Below, piece after piece: positions 16,062 to 23,288 of a stretch of DNA of 36,485 bases. The translations under genes and the position numbers were made by a program. The DNA comes from an uncultured Clostridia bacterium (GTDB lineage: Bacteria > Bacillota > Clostridia > UMGS1883), in contig CANRJP010000018.1 in assembly GCA_947630975.1 (NCBI GenBank), positions 1 through 36,485 of the forward strand, in the 5' to 3' direction. The notes below the pieces were generated by a model that was given only the letters and a program-made list of their open reading frames with translations, did no database searches and was not told where the DNA came from. How positions within the stretch are numbered: the first letter of the stretch is position 1; each line of letters opens with the position of its first letter.

Positions 16062-16940
16062 CTAAATCTGTTCCCATAGGAGCATATTGTTTTCAAATCG
16101 TGTGTTCAACTTGCCGGTATCCTTTAGCCATGCAAGATATGAGCGGACGGTGCTTCCGACCAAAACGTACTGCTCAAAATTCATTGTGAGAGAATAGCAG
16201 GTGAACAGCCGTTGCAGAATTGCCTCAAAGCAAAGCGGCTCTTTACAAAGTTCAATGATTTTCCCGGCGATCTCCCATACTTTTTCAATGTTGTACTGTG
16301 CCAATGAGGAAATATTGTCCGTTGCCTCCGCATGAGCCGGAATAAACATTTTGGCGTTCAGTGTCTTTACCGTTGCAAGTGTTTCCAGATAAGCGGCCAC
16401 ATCATATATAAATCCGATCCGGTATTTGTCCAGCGTTTGACGGCTCGATAGACAATCGGCGAGATAGACAACATTATCCGGTGTACGAAAACCCACCATG
16501 TCAAAGAAATGTCCCGGTAGATCGATGATCTCAAAGCCCTCCGGCAAGGTATCCTTTGTCAAACGGTCCGCATTACTCTCTTGCGCCAGTAAAAACTTGT
16601 GGCGCAGATCTTTGCACGGATAGCCGCCGTACAGGAAGGACGGCTCCAAAATGGGGTGCCTTGTGAAATCGCACTCTATCCCCGGCGCATAAATCTTACA
16701 TCCCGTTTGCCCCTGCAAATACCTGTTGCCGCCGATGTGGTCGGCGTTGGAATGAGTGTTGTATATAGCCGTCAGTTTCCAGTCGCTAGCGTCCAATATC
16801 TGTCGGATTTTTCGTCCCGCGTCTTTGTCGTTGCCGCTGTCGATCAGACAAACTTCTTTTTCATTCAGCTTTACAAGTCCTATTTTTGCGGGGCTTTGAA
16901 TATAATAGCTGCTGTCTGAAACCTGTATCAGTTCATACAT
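16062..16940 (-). CDS. MBL-fold metallo-hydrolase with HSNADH metal motif
   Basis: This 292-residue protein has the metallo-beta-lactamase fold pattern: LIDSGNDKDAG, then THSNADHIGG (where most relatives have HxHxDH), LPGHFFDMVGF, VVYLADCL and FIPAHAE, which supply the usual His and Asp metal ligands. The C-terminal 90 residues (EPLCFEAILQRLF...STVRSYLAWLKDTGKL) look like the small winged helix seen on many clostridial members. The long track ORF (start 17039) is rejected. ATG 16940 has AGGGGG 7 bp upstream, and the extra N-terminal codons look like a remnant of another gene. The substrate is unknown. Confidence 0.85.
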   Translation of the reverse strand: MYELIQVSDSSYYIQSPAKIGLVKLNEKEVCLIDSGNDKDAGRKIRQILDASDWKLTAIYNTHSNADHIGGNRYLQGQTGCKIYAPGIECDFTRHPILEPSFLYGGYPCKDLRHKFLLAQESNADRLTKDTLPEGFEIIDLPGHFFDMVGFRTPDNVVYLADCLSSRQTLDKYRIGFIYDVAAYLETLATVKTLNAKMFIPAHAEATDNISSLAQYNIEKVWEIAGKIIELCKEPLCFEAILQRLFTCYSLTMNFEQYVLVGSTVRSYLAWLKDTGKLNTRFENNMLLWEQI

Positions 16941-17075
16941 TATGTATCCCCCTTTATACTGCTCCTTGATAAAAACATCACATATAGTCTGTATCCGCCC
17001 GGTCAGAAAGGGCTGTACAAAGCCGATGACCGGAAACATGGCCGCAAGCGTAAAATTTTTTATTTGCTTTTTTAC
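16941..17075 (-). pseudogene. Possible N-terminal remnant of an ECF-transporter S component
   Basis: In frame with and directly upstream of the MBL gene lies VKKQIKNFTLAAMFPVIGFV followed by QPFLTGRIQ. This resembles the start of ECF transporter S components (KNLTLAALFIALGLVLPFLTGQI-type, from memory). AGGAAG stands 8 bp before a GTA where ATG or GTG would be expected. The similarity stops after about 30 codons. I read it as a truncated, start-codon-less relic now serving as the leader of the MBL operon. It could be chance similarity. Confidence 0.4.
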
Positions 17076-17122
17076 GGCAATTTCTTCCTGTATGTCGGCG
17101 GATTTTCACCTCCGGCGGTTAT

Positions 17123-17151
17123 ATTATACCACACTTTTTCCAAGAAGGCAA
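17123..17151 (-). promoter_or_regulatory. Promoter for the MBL-fold/YbaK operon
   Basis: On the minus strand TTGCCT, 17 bp and TATAAT. Transcription would start near 17116, giving a leader of about 175 nt that contains the ECF-like remnant. A GGAGGTGAAAATCC segment just after the start has no start codon in useful position. Confidence 0.7.
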
Positions 17152-17162
17152 GTACAAAAAGT

Positions 17163-17357
17163 TTACGCCTTTAATTCCTCAGTGCCTATGTGGCCGACGG
17201 GAAAATCAAGACCGAAATGTGCGCCGTGCGCGGGGAGAATAACAATGCCGGCGGTGATAGACACAAATATTCCCGTTTCGGCTTTGTGGCCGAGGGTCAG
17301 CGCTCCGGCGAGGATAAATCCGCGCCGTCGTTCAAAAAATATGTTTCCGACCGTCAT
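17163..17357 (-). pseudogene. Coding-like fragment of unknown origin
   Basis: A 64-codon frame on the minus strand ends in TAA and uses codons typical of the GC-rich neighbours. It has no Shine-Dalgarno and its frame is closed by TGA 7 codons upstream. Sequence such as GFILAGALTLGHKAETGIFV is hydrophobic and protein-like. I do not recognise it. It may be a gene relic, or a chance ORF. Confidence 0.25.
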
Positions 17358-17551
17358 CCCAAAAACGCTGTACGCTTCTCAAAGCGGGGATACCGAAAAG
17401 ACGGAGACATTACCAATCTTCCGCTATATCTCGCTCGAAAAACAAAAGAGCTTCTGTGAAATCCTAATGAGGCTGCGGCATGATCTCGAAGGAAGCATGG
17501 AATACAAAATAATTCACAGTAAAGGAAAGGGCCTCGGTCTTGAGGTTAGAG
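17358..17551. other. Intergenic stretch without a supportable gene
   Basis: Overlapping plus-strand ORFs (16942-17622 and 17190-17459) cross this stretch, but they lack ribosome binding sites and recognisable motifs and run antisense to the MBL gene or the fragment above. I see no gene here that I can support. Confidence 0.4.
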
Positions 17552-17586
17552 ATGGCTCTCCGCCCGTGCGGCGCGGAGAGCCATCC
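17552..17586. other. Strong 13-bp hairpin in intergenic DNA
   Basis: GATGGCTCTCCGC and its exact complement flank a 9-nt GC-rich loop. There is no T-run on either side, so it is not a normal terminator. It lies just left of the MITE-like element. Confidence 0.6.
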
Positions 17587-17602
17587 GCGCGTATCGATAC
17601 AA

Positions 17603-17722
17603 TTAATACTAATCCCCGATAAAAAGCAGCAAATCTTTTCGGTGTGATTTGCGCAGGACATTGTTGTCCTGCACAAATCATCCTCGAAAATCTATGTGAT
17701 GTTTTATCAGGGATTAGTATAA
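17603..17722. mobile_element. MITE-like 120-bp palindromic element
   Basis: About 20-bp imperfect terminal inverted repeats (TACTAATCCCCGATAAAA at left, TTTTATCAGGGATTAGTA at right) enclose a further long imperfect palindrome centred on GCAGGACA-TTG-TTGTCCTGC. The whole element could fold end to end. It has no coding capacity. A partial right end (GGGATTAGTATAA) occurs again at 22388-22400. It lies 7 bp past the LamG stop codon, so it would also form the 3' structure of that transcript. Confidence 0.65.
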
Positions 17723-17729
17723 CCGTAGT

Positions 17730-19694
17730 TTACTTCTGCCGCGTCACCGGCTTGAGCGAGTCAAGAGAATACCATACCAACAGCCGGTCGCCCTCCTTGG
17801 AGGGGTCGTCCGCTACCACATATGAGCCGGCGGGGACAGCCTCGGTCACGGCGTTGATGCCCGTAAGGGCGCCGTCATTGTAGCCCGCCGCCATAACGGT
17901 GACGTTCAGGTCGGCGTCGGTGGTGTTGGTGAGCTTAAGGCTGCCGCCGTAATCGGAATAGACCGCAACACCGCCGTATGCCGCCACAGCCAGCCTGTCT
18001 TTGATGACGCCCCGGCTCGGGTCGTAGGCCGCCAGCTCTACGTTGGAGATTTCCCCCTTCGGCAGGGCGAACACGGCGGTCAGATCGTCGCCGGAGACCT
18101 TTGAAGTCGTGGAATATGTAACATTTCCGCCGTTGTCAAAGAACACCGCCGAAACCATGCAGAAGCGGTTGAGGGAAACCGTCAGAGTGTTCCCGTCTAT
18201 CTCCGCGTCGGAGATCCAGCCCACTTCCTCCGGCTCGGAGTAATGCATATCCCTTATTTCTCCTTCGTCCAGCGCTCGGGGATAGATAGTGAATTCATAT
18301 ATCTCGCCCTTGAAATACGGGTCGTTGTATGGCGATTTTGCCAGCCAGTTGTCGGCGGTGTCACCCAGCTCGGAGGGTGAAAAGCCTAAGTTCCCGGCGG
18401 CAATGGGCACGCCGTCCTTGTACATTTTAGCCTCGGTACCGCTGACGGTTACGGCCAGGGCGGCGGTCTCGCCGTCCCTTAGACCGGGCAGAGATGCGAT
18501 GTTCTTCTCGCTATCAGAGCCGTTGTTGGTCAGGGCCAGGCGCAGGGTGTTGATGTCCGGGTTCGGTCGGGAGGTGTTGAGGAAGAAATACTCATTCGTA
18601 CCGTTGCCAAAACAGAAAGTGAACTGATGAGTTTGGACAATTCCGTTCTTAAGCCGCATAACTATGGTAAATTCGTCGAGATCGGCCAGCATACCCCGGG
18701 GCAGCTCCACATAATCGTTCACGCCGTCAAAGGCCGAGCCGGTCTTGCCGCCGAAAAGCTTGCCGTGGTTGCCGTTGCCGCTCCTGTCCTCCACCACATC
18801 CACGGTATTTTCGTCAAAAACGTAGGAAAGTACCATATTGTCGTTGGCCTTTTGGGCGGCCTTCAAAACGGTGAAGTCAAATGTCTTAACTATGTCCTCG
18901 CCCCAAGGCCCCATTTTCTTTGTGCCGGTGAGGGTTACGGCGGTATTTTCGGCGGGGCGGGTGACCTTGCCTTCTGCGGAAATCACCTCCGGATGGTCGG
19001 ATATCCAATTCACGCCCGCACCCGCGGCGTCAATGTCAATATCGTCTATCAATGTGGACGGGAAGCCGCCGAAATATTCAAATGTTCTGTTGATCACCGC
19101 AAGGTCGTCCACCGTGGCTGAAAGAGCGTCGGCGCTCCAGTAGGTAGAGCCAAGGTACAAATCGCCGCCGCCGGAGACTACCGCGCCGGATGCGGCCAAA
19201 ACGCCGTCAACGTAAAGCTCGGCGCTGCCCATATTTTCAACATATTTTATCTCAACGGTCTTGCCGACGCAGTTCTCGGCTTTAGTTTCAAGGGCGGCCC
19301 AACGGAAAGTGTCGCCGTCATGGCTCCACACGTTTGGGACGCCGTTTTGAAAAATGACGCCCAGCCATTTTTCAGAGCTGCTCGTGCCCATGTTTTTAAA
19401 AAACAGAGTGCTTGTGTCTCCGGAAGAGGCGAGCGTAACTTTCGCGCTGACCTCGTAATACGGCCCAACGGAGCCAAGCTTAAGGCCGTAAGTGCCGTCC
19501 AGCTTCAAAGCGCCGCCGTCGTAAACCGCCGCGCCGCCGCTGCCAAGAGTGCTGGACACGGTCGTGGCGGGAGTTGCGAGGCCCGCCCCCTCTTCGGAGG
19601 CGAGACTGTTATCAAAACGGTACAGGCCCTCGGCCCCGGCGGTTACCGTTAGGGCGGCAAAGGCCGTCATAAAGGCAAGAATAAACTTTTTCAT
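17730..19694 (-). CDS. Secreted two-LamG-domain protein with atrophied Ig module
   Basis: The 654-residue protein has a signal peptide (MKKFILAFMTAFAALTVTAGA) and five regions: a first concanavalin-like/LamG domain (about 22-205), a short bacterial Ig-like module of the atrophied type (about 212-285, WISDHPEVISAEGKV), a second LamG_3-type domain (about 290-480, DRSGNGNHGKLFG...AFDGVNDYVELP then FKGEIYEFTIYPRALDEGEI), and two small C-terminal beta domains, the last ending LLVWYSLDSLKPV. LamG domains typically bind carbohydrate. It overlaps the GH43 gene by 4 bp (ATGA) with GGGAGG upstream, so the two are co-translated and probably act on the same polysaccharide outside the cell. No catalytic residues or cell-wall anchor are recognised. 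Confidence 0.85.
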   Translation of the reverse strand: MKKFILAFMTAFAALTVTAGAEGLYRFDNSLASEEGAGLATPATTVSSTLGSGGAAVYDGGALKLDGTYGLKLGSVGPYYEVSAKVTLASSGDTSTLFFKNMGTSSSEKWLGVIFQNGVPNVWSHDGDTFRWAALETKAENCVGKTVEIKYVENMGSAELYVDGVLAASGAVVSGGGDLYLGSTYWSADALSATVDDLAVINRTFEYFGGFPSTLIDDIDIDAAGAGVNWISDHPEVISAEGKVTRPAENTAVTLTGTKKMGPWGEDIVKTFDFTVLKAAQKANDNMVLSYVFDENTVDVVEDRSGNGNHGKLFGGKTGSAFDGVNDYVELPRGMLADLDEFTIVMRLKNGIVQTHQFTFCFGNGTNEYFFLNTSRPNPDINTLRLALTNNGSDSEKNIASLPGLRDGETAALAVTVSGTEAKMYKDGVPIAAGNLGFSPSELGDTADNWLAKSPYNDPYFKGEIYEFTIYPRALDEGEIRDMHYSEPEEVGWISDAEIDGNTLTVSLNRFCMVSAVFFDNGGNVTYSTTSKVSGDDLTAVFALPKGEISNVELAAYDPSRGVIKDRLAVAAYGGVAVYSDYGGSLKLTNTTDADLNVTVMAAGYNDGALTGINAVTEAVPAGSYVVADDPSKEGDRLLVWYSLDSLKPVTRQK

Positions 19695-21337
19695 TCTCCA
19701 TCGCCTCCCACTGTGATTTCCGCCACTCTGCCTGAGGCGGTGATTTTGTATGTGCCGCTTACTTCGGGGACAAAGCCGTAAGCGAATTTGCCCTCGCCGT
19801 CCGCCTTGGAATAGACTATGTGTGTTCCGTCGGGGACGGAGATAACTATTATCAGCTCCGCGCTGGGCTCGTTTGTCCCGTTTATGGTGATTTCGCCGTT
19901 TTCAAGGGATACATTCAGGCTCTGCTCCGCGAGGGCGGTTGTTTCAAAATATGCCGGTTCGTCGGCGAGTATAATGTTGCCGTACCCGTCAGCGGCCAGG
20001 TATTTCCCGGGCAGGGACTTGCTCTCGTATGCCGTCAGACCGCCGTCCTCATGGGGGATAAACGTCCTCCCGTTGAGGGAAGCTGTGCTGTCGTCGTTAT
20101 CGTGGTGCAGCTTCGCCATGCCCCGGTACTCGGTCACGTAATAGCCCATCTTGTTCACCGACCGGATATACACTCCGCCGTTACCCTCGGTTATCTCCCA
20201 AAGGGAATCGTTGGGATAAAGTCCGTTTTCCCCCAGCTTCAGCGTGGTTCCGGCGGGGTAGGCCGAGGGGAGAAATGAATTGTCCATGTGTACCTGAGTG
20301 AGTTTTTGACCGTTCAGCGAAAGGCTCACGGCTTGACCGTCGAGGCCGACGCTGCTTTCCTCAAGCTGGGCCACTCCGCCGTTTTCGTCAAAGTACAGCC
20401 TGTCCACGCAGACGCTGCGCAGATGCCCGTTTCCCTTTGGTTGGGCGCCGGTGTGGTAAATTATGTAGGTTTGACCCTTGAAGTCAATTATGGACGGATG
20501 GTTGGTGTCACTGGAGGCCCCGACGCCCATGACAAGGCCGGCGTATTCATAGGGTCCCCAAATGTTGTCCGAGACCGCGTAGGACAGCTCCTCGTGCCAG
20601 TTGCTGGCGAAAAATACGTAGTAGCGGCTGTCGCCGGGGCGCCGGTATATCCACGGGGCCTCGGTGTACTGGCTGTTTTCCGGGATGCCGTTTATGGTCA
20701 GCTCCCTGATGCCGCCGCTGCCGTCTTTGAGATTTATCATGTCCTCGCTCAGCTCGGTCAGATAGAGGTTGCTGTTGCCCCACATTAGATAGCGGTGTTC
20801 CACGCCGTTTTCGTCATTTTCGACCCACACGGTGGGGTCAATGTCGTCCCAGCTCACCTTGCCGTGGGTGAAGTTCGGGTCGATAAGCTGAACGCCGTTC
20901 CGGGCGTCCGTGAACGGCCCCGTAGGGCTGTCGGCAACCGCCACCGATATACCGGAGCCGTTTTTGCAGTTGTAAAAATAGTACTTGCCATTGTACTTTA
21001 TCACTTGACCTGCCCAGGCGTCGTCGGCCTTGGGGCTGCCCCAGGAGAAGTCGCCGGCCCTCAGCGGAACGCCCTCGTACTTCCAGTTCACCATATCGGT
21101 TGTGGAATAGCAGAGGTAGTCGGGCATACTGTAATACCCGCCGTCGCCGGTGTCGTGGCCCACATAGAGGTAGACCATGTCGCCCTCTCCGTCGCCGTCG
21201 GTGTCCTCCACCAGCGCCGCCGGGTCGCCGCAGTAGACCCGCGTACCCGGCTCGGTTTCGGTTATTTCGGGGTTCGAAGCCAAGGCCGCGGAGCACAGCA
21301 GCGCCGTCCCGAGGCAGGCCGATAAAAGTTTTTTCAT
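19691..21337 (-). CDS. Secreted GH43-family glycoside hydrolase with AbfB-like carbohydrate-binding module
   Basis: After a signal peptide (KKLLSACLGTALLCSAALAS) comes a five-bladed propeller typical of GH43: YCGDPAAL supplies the catalytic base Asp, DDIDPTVW the pKa-modulating Asp, and YTEAPWIY the catalytic acid Glu. CYSTTDMVNW is another family hallmark. Residues about 385-470 (VNKMGYYVTEYRGMAKLHH...YLAADGYG) resemble an AbfB/CBM42 arabinose-binding trefoil, and a small Ig-like domain ends the protein. An arabinofuranosidase or arabinan/arabinoxylan-active role is likely; a xylosidase is possible. A DTDGDGEGD calcium-loop-like insert follows the first catalytic Asp. The start chosen is ATG 21337, preferred over the track GTG 21346, with AAAGG about 10 bp upstream. 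Its promoter diverges from that of the AraC-family gene. Confidence 0.88.
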   Translation of the reverse strand: MKKLLSACLGTALLCSAALASNPEITETEPGTRVYCGDPAALVEDTDGDGEGDMVYLYVGHDTGDGGYYSMPDYLCYSTTDMVNWKYEGVPLRAGDFSWGSPKADDAWAGQVIKYNGKYYFYNCKNGSGISVAVADSPTGPFTDARNGVQLIDPNFTHGKVSWDDIDPTVWVENDENGVEHRYLMWGNSNLYLTELSEDMINLKDGSGGIRELTINGIPENSQYTEAPWIYRRPGDSRYYVFFASNWHEELSYAVSDNIWGPYEYAGLVMGVGASSDTNHPSIIDFKGQTYIIYHTGAQPKGNGHLRSVCVDRLYFDENGGVAQLEESSVGLDGQAVSLSLNGQKLTQVHMDNSFLPSAYPAGTTLKLGENGLYPNDSLWEITEGNGGVYIRSVNKMGYYVTEYRGMAKLHHDNDDSTASLNGRTFIPHEDGGLTAYESKSLPGKYLAADGYGNIILADEPAYFETTALAEQSLNVSLENGEITINGTNEPSAELIIVISVPDGTHIVYSKADGEGKFAYGFVPEVSGTYKITASGRVAEITVGGDGE

Positions 21338-21361
21338 CTTCCTCACACCTTTCTTTTTTTC

Positions 21362-21390
21362 ATTATAGCATTACCTCACAAATAATTCAA
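21362..21390 (-). promoter_or_regulatory. Promoter of the GH43-LamG operon
   Basis: On the minus strand TTGAAT, 17 bp and TATAAT, giving a very short leader (about 18 nt) before ATG 21337. Confidence 0.75.
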
Positions 21391-21396
21391 TGTAAA

Positions 21397-21421
21397 CTTG
21401 TACTTTTTGCTTGTATTTTTG
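21397..21421. promoter_or_regulatory. Tandem direct repeat, candidate AraC-family operator
   Basis: CTTGTACTTTTTG is followed immediately by CTTGTATTTTTG. The pair lies just upstream of the GH43 -35 box and covers the -35 of the divergent araC-type gene. Direct repeats at this position suit a dimeric AraC-family activator; binding is inferred. Confidence 0.5.
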
Positions 21422-21439
21422 TACACCGTGTGATATACT
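21411..21439 (+). promoter_or_regulatory. Promoter of the AraC-family gene
   Basis: TTGTAT, 17 bp and TATACT on the plus strand. The -35 lies in the direct repeat and the -10 in a palindrome, so both promoters of this divergent pair could be controlled by one protein. Confidence 0.65.
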
Positions 21440-21460
21440 AAAGCCAAGGCTTTAGTATAT
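21433..21460. promoter_or_regulatory. Perfect 13-bp palindrome over the araC-type -10/+1 region
   Basis: ATATACTAAAGCC and GGCTTTAGTATAT are exact complements with a 2-bp spacer. The position over the -10 and start site suggests an operator, most simply for repression. The 2-bp spacer makes an RNA hairpin less likely as its main role. Confidence 0.6.
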
Positions 21461-21472
21461 TTTCGATTTTAT

Positions 21473-21555
21473 GCGCCGCCGAAATTTTCCTCGCCCAAAG
21501 GCTCGGAAACGGCGATGCGCAATTGCACATAAATTTTTACAAATTTATGTGCAAT
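21473..21555 (+). promoter_or_regulatory. Structured 5' leader (two stem-loops) of the AraC-family mRNA
   Basis: Stem-loop 1 (21473-21520) nests GCGC/GCGC, GCCG/CGGC, TTTCC/GGAAA and GCC-CAAA-GGC. Stem-loop 2 (21522-21555) is a perfect 15-bp inverted repeat ATTGCACATAAATTT with a TTAC loop, followed by an A-tract and then the ribosome binding site. I do not recognise it as a known riboswitch class. Confidence 0.55.
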
Positions 21556-21574
21556 AAAAAAAGAGGTGAGGAAA

Positions 21575-22351
21575 ATGGACGAGTTCAGATTTGTAAACGC
21601 GGGCTGCGACGTGTCGGAGCCAAAGGGGCTGTGGTTTAATCGGGCAATTCCCCAGCACGCCTTCTTCTATTTTCAGGGGCCGGCGACGGTCGGCGGGAAG
21701 CGCGTCGATTCCGGGGCCTGCATTTTGTATACCGGCGGCACCGCCCACGATTATGCTACCCTTGACGGTTTTGTAAACAGCTACATAGGCTTTTTTGTGC
21801 CGGACGACATCCTTACCGGCTTGGGCATAAAGACCAACAAAGTTATCTATCCGGCCAACTGCTCCGAGATAAACGACATTTTGCGGGAGATCTGCGACGA
21901 GAACGGCTCACGGCATCAGGGGTACGAAACGGCCATCCTGTCCCTTATTTTAAAAATGCTGGTGACCATAGCCCGCGGCACCGGCGTGAAAAGGGACAGC
22001 ACCGAATTTGACCGGCTGCGGGATAAGATGACGGCGCTGCGGGGGCGGTATTTGGCGAATGTGGCCGAGCCGCCGAAAATCGACGCCATAATCCGTGAAT
22101 CGGGCCTGTCGCGGACGTGGTTTTATCGAATGTATTCCTCGATTTTTCATATGTCGCCCAAGGAGGATCTCATATGGGCGCGGCTGAAACGGGCCCGTAA
22201 TTTGATTTTGGAAAATCCCGACCGCAAGCTCTACGATGTGGCTGTGGACTGCGGCTTTATAGATATGCCCCACTTTTCGCACATTTTCAAAAACCGCTAC
22301 GGATATACGCCCAAGGCATACGCCGAAGCGGTGAAAAACAGCCGCGCATAA
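21575..22351 (+). CDS. AraC-family transcriptional regulator
   Basis: The 258-residue protein has an N-terminal cupin-like sensing region (about 1-150; GPATVGGKRVDSGACILYTGG then FVNSYIGFFVP) and a C-terminal double HTH (about 165-250): KIDAIIRESGLSRTWFYRMYSSIFHMSP and LYDVAVDCGFIDMPHFSHIFK followed by NRYGYTPKAYAEA, the standard AraC/XylS signature. AGAGGTGAGG lies upstream of ATG 21575. The track start (GTG 21566) falls inside that site and is rejected. The gene is divergent from the GH43-LamG operon and shares a compact control region with it, so it very likely regulates it in response to a sugar. The inducer is unknown. Confidence 0.92.
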   Translation: MDEFRFVNAGCDVSEPKGLWFNRAIPQHAFFYFQGPATVGGKRVDSGACILYTGGTAHDYATLDGFVNSYIGFFVPDDILTGLGIKTNKVIYPANCSEINDILREICDENGSRHQGYETAILSLILKMLVTIARGTGVKRDSTEFDRLRDKMTALRGRYLANVAEPPKIDAIIRESGLSRTWFYRMYSSIFHMSPKEDLIWARLKRARNLILENPDRKLYDVAVDCGFIDMPHFSHIFKNRYGYTPKAYAEAVKNSRA

Positions 22352-22367
22352 AAGCGGCGGCGTTCGC

Positions 22368-22400
22368 GCGGTATTGCCTTAATTATTGGGATTAGTATAA
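22368..22400. repeat. Junction of two partial repeat ends
   Basis: GCGGTATTGCCTTAA (22368-22382) matches the right end of the 14252-14311 element with one change. GGGATTAGTATAA (22388-22400) matches the right end of the 17603-17722 element. Neither has its left partner nearby. The junction sits where the GC-rich part ends and overlaps the last codons of the following minus-strand gene. Confidence 0.55.
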
Positions 22401-23054
22401 GTGTTTAACTTCAAAAATTTCAGAGATCTTTTTCCATTCATTAACACTTTTTGTTCTGTATTTATTGGTATTATTCATTTGTACGGTTATTATTATTTCG
22501 TATAAAACAGATATGATGAAAAGGGAGAAAATCAGGATGTTTTTCCATGTCCAATCATAAAAATACGGAAGCATTTTTACAGTATACAATACCCAGCACG
22601 CAATGATTAGCATTAAAAACTCAAAATAACGGTTATATCTTATAATCGGCTTTATAAATTGTATAATTTTTTTGGGAAAATGCGACCTGTTCAATGAATC
22701 GTCAATTATAGCATTTTTAGAGATATTTTCAAAGTAGTTGTTGTATGTTTCCCATTGTAAACCGTTATATCGGGGTTCCAGAACGGCGATAATATATCCT
22801 CCAATTTCAACTATTTTTTTTCTATAATACAATACTCTTGTTGACACAGCGATAATCAGTGGAATGGGAAGAAAAAATAACGAATAGTTAGAGTTATCGT
22901 TAGAAATCAAATACCCTAAAAAAGCAAGCACAGATGTCAGTGTTAAAGATGTTAACGAATTATGTAATTTTATAAGGTCTGAAATGGATGATTTCAATAA
23001 TTTATACTCTAAAAGATAGCCATCATCTTTACCTTTTGTAATTTTTAATTTCAT
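22392..23054 (-). CDS. Integral membrane protein of unknown function
   Basis: The roughly 220-residue, Ile/Asn/Lys-rich product has a cytosolic N-terminal helix region (LLEYKLLKSSISDLIKLHNS), two closely spaced membrane segments (about 38-75), a central soluble part with IGGYIIAVLEPRYNGLQWE, and two more membrane segments (about 145-190), then a charged tail. The YI-x-x-LE-P-x-x-x-GLxWE pattern resembles a widespread family of small uncharacterised membrane proteins; I cannot name a function. ATG 23054 is preferred over GTG 23066, though the ribosome binding site (GGTGAT) is weak. It has its own promoter and is isolated between the AraC-type gene and the polysaccharide operon terminator. Its low GC compared with the genes to its left suggests acquisition by transfer. 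Confidence 0.7.
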   Translation of the reverse strand: MKLKITKGKDDGYLLEYKLLKSSISDLIKLHNSLTSLTLTSVLAFLGYLISNDNSNYSLFFLPIPLIIAVSTRVLYYRKKIVEIGGYIIAVLEPRYNGLQWETYNNYFENISKNAIIDDSLNRSHFPKKIIQFIKPIIRYNRYFEFLMLIIACWVLYTVKMLPYFYDWTWKNILIFSLFIISVLYEIIITVQMNNTNKYRTKSVNEWKKISEIFEVKHLY

Positions 23055-23072
23055 ATATATCACCACATATCG

Positions 23073-23101
23073 ATTATATCACACTTCTCGCGCAGAATCA
23101 A
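23073..23101 (-). promoter_or_regulatory. Promoter of the membrane protein gene
   Basis: On the minus strand TTGATT, 17 bp and TATAAT, ending about 18 bp before the start codon. Confidence 0.7.
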
Positions 23102-23191
23102 GCCCGAATTTCGCCGAACTTTGCGGGCTTACAATAGATGTGCTACACATGGCTCCGTCATATTTGTCGGGGTAAAAGATTAGTATTATAT

Positions 23192-23245
23192 CACAAAAAA
23201 CGACTGCAGTCTCTACTTTTTTTGAGATTGCAGTCGTTTTTTGTG
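23192..23245 (-). terminator. Terminator of the polysaccharide/phosphocholine operon
   Basis: A 22-bp stem (CACAAAAAACGACTGCAGTCTC with its complement, one wobble) with a 10-nt loop is flanked by A6 and T6 runs. It lies 43 bp after the BCCT gene stop and could work in both directions. Confidence 0.93.
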
Positions 23246-23288
23246 TGGGACTTTTTTACAGCCCTTTTTGGCTTTCAAGCTGTAAGAG

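Noticed and set aside
17085-17120. GGAGGTGAAAATCC...GCCGAC resembling part of an FMN riboswitch before the ECF-like relic
   Set aside because: Only a short stretch looks similar. The promoter lies directly before it, so there is no room for a full FMN aptamer. At most a degenerate remnant.
16942-17622. 226-residue plus-strand ORF across the 17-kb intergenic region
   Set aside because: It has no ribosome binding site and no motif, spans several unrelated features (MBL promoter, hairpin) and starts opposite the MBL start codon.
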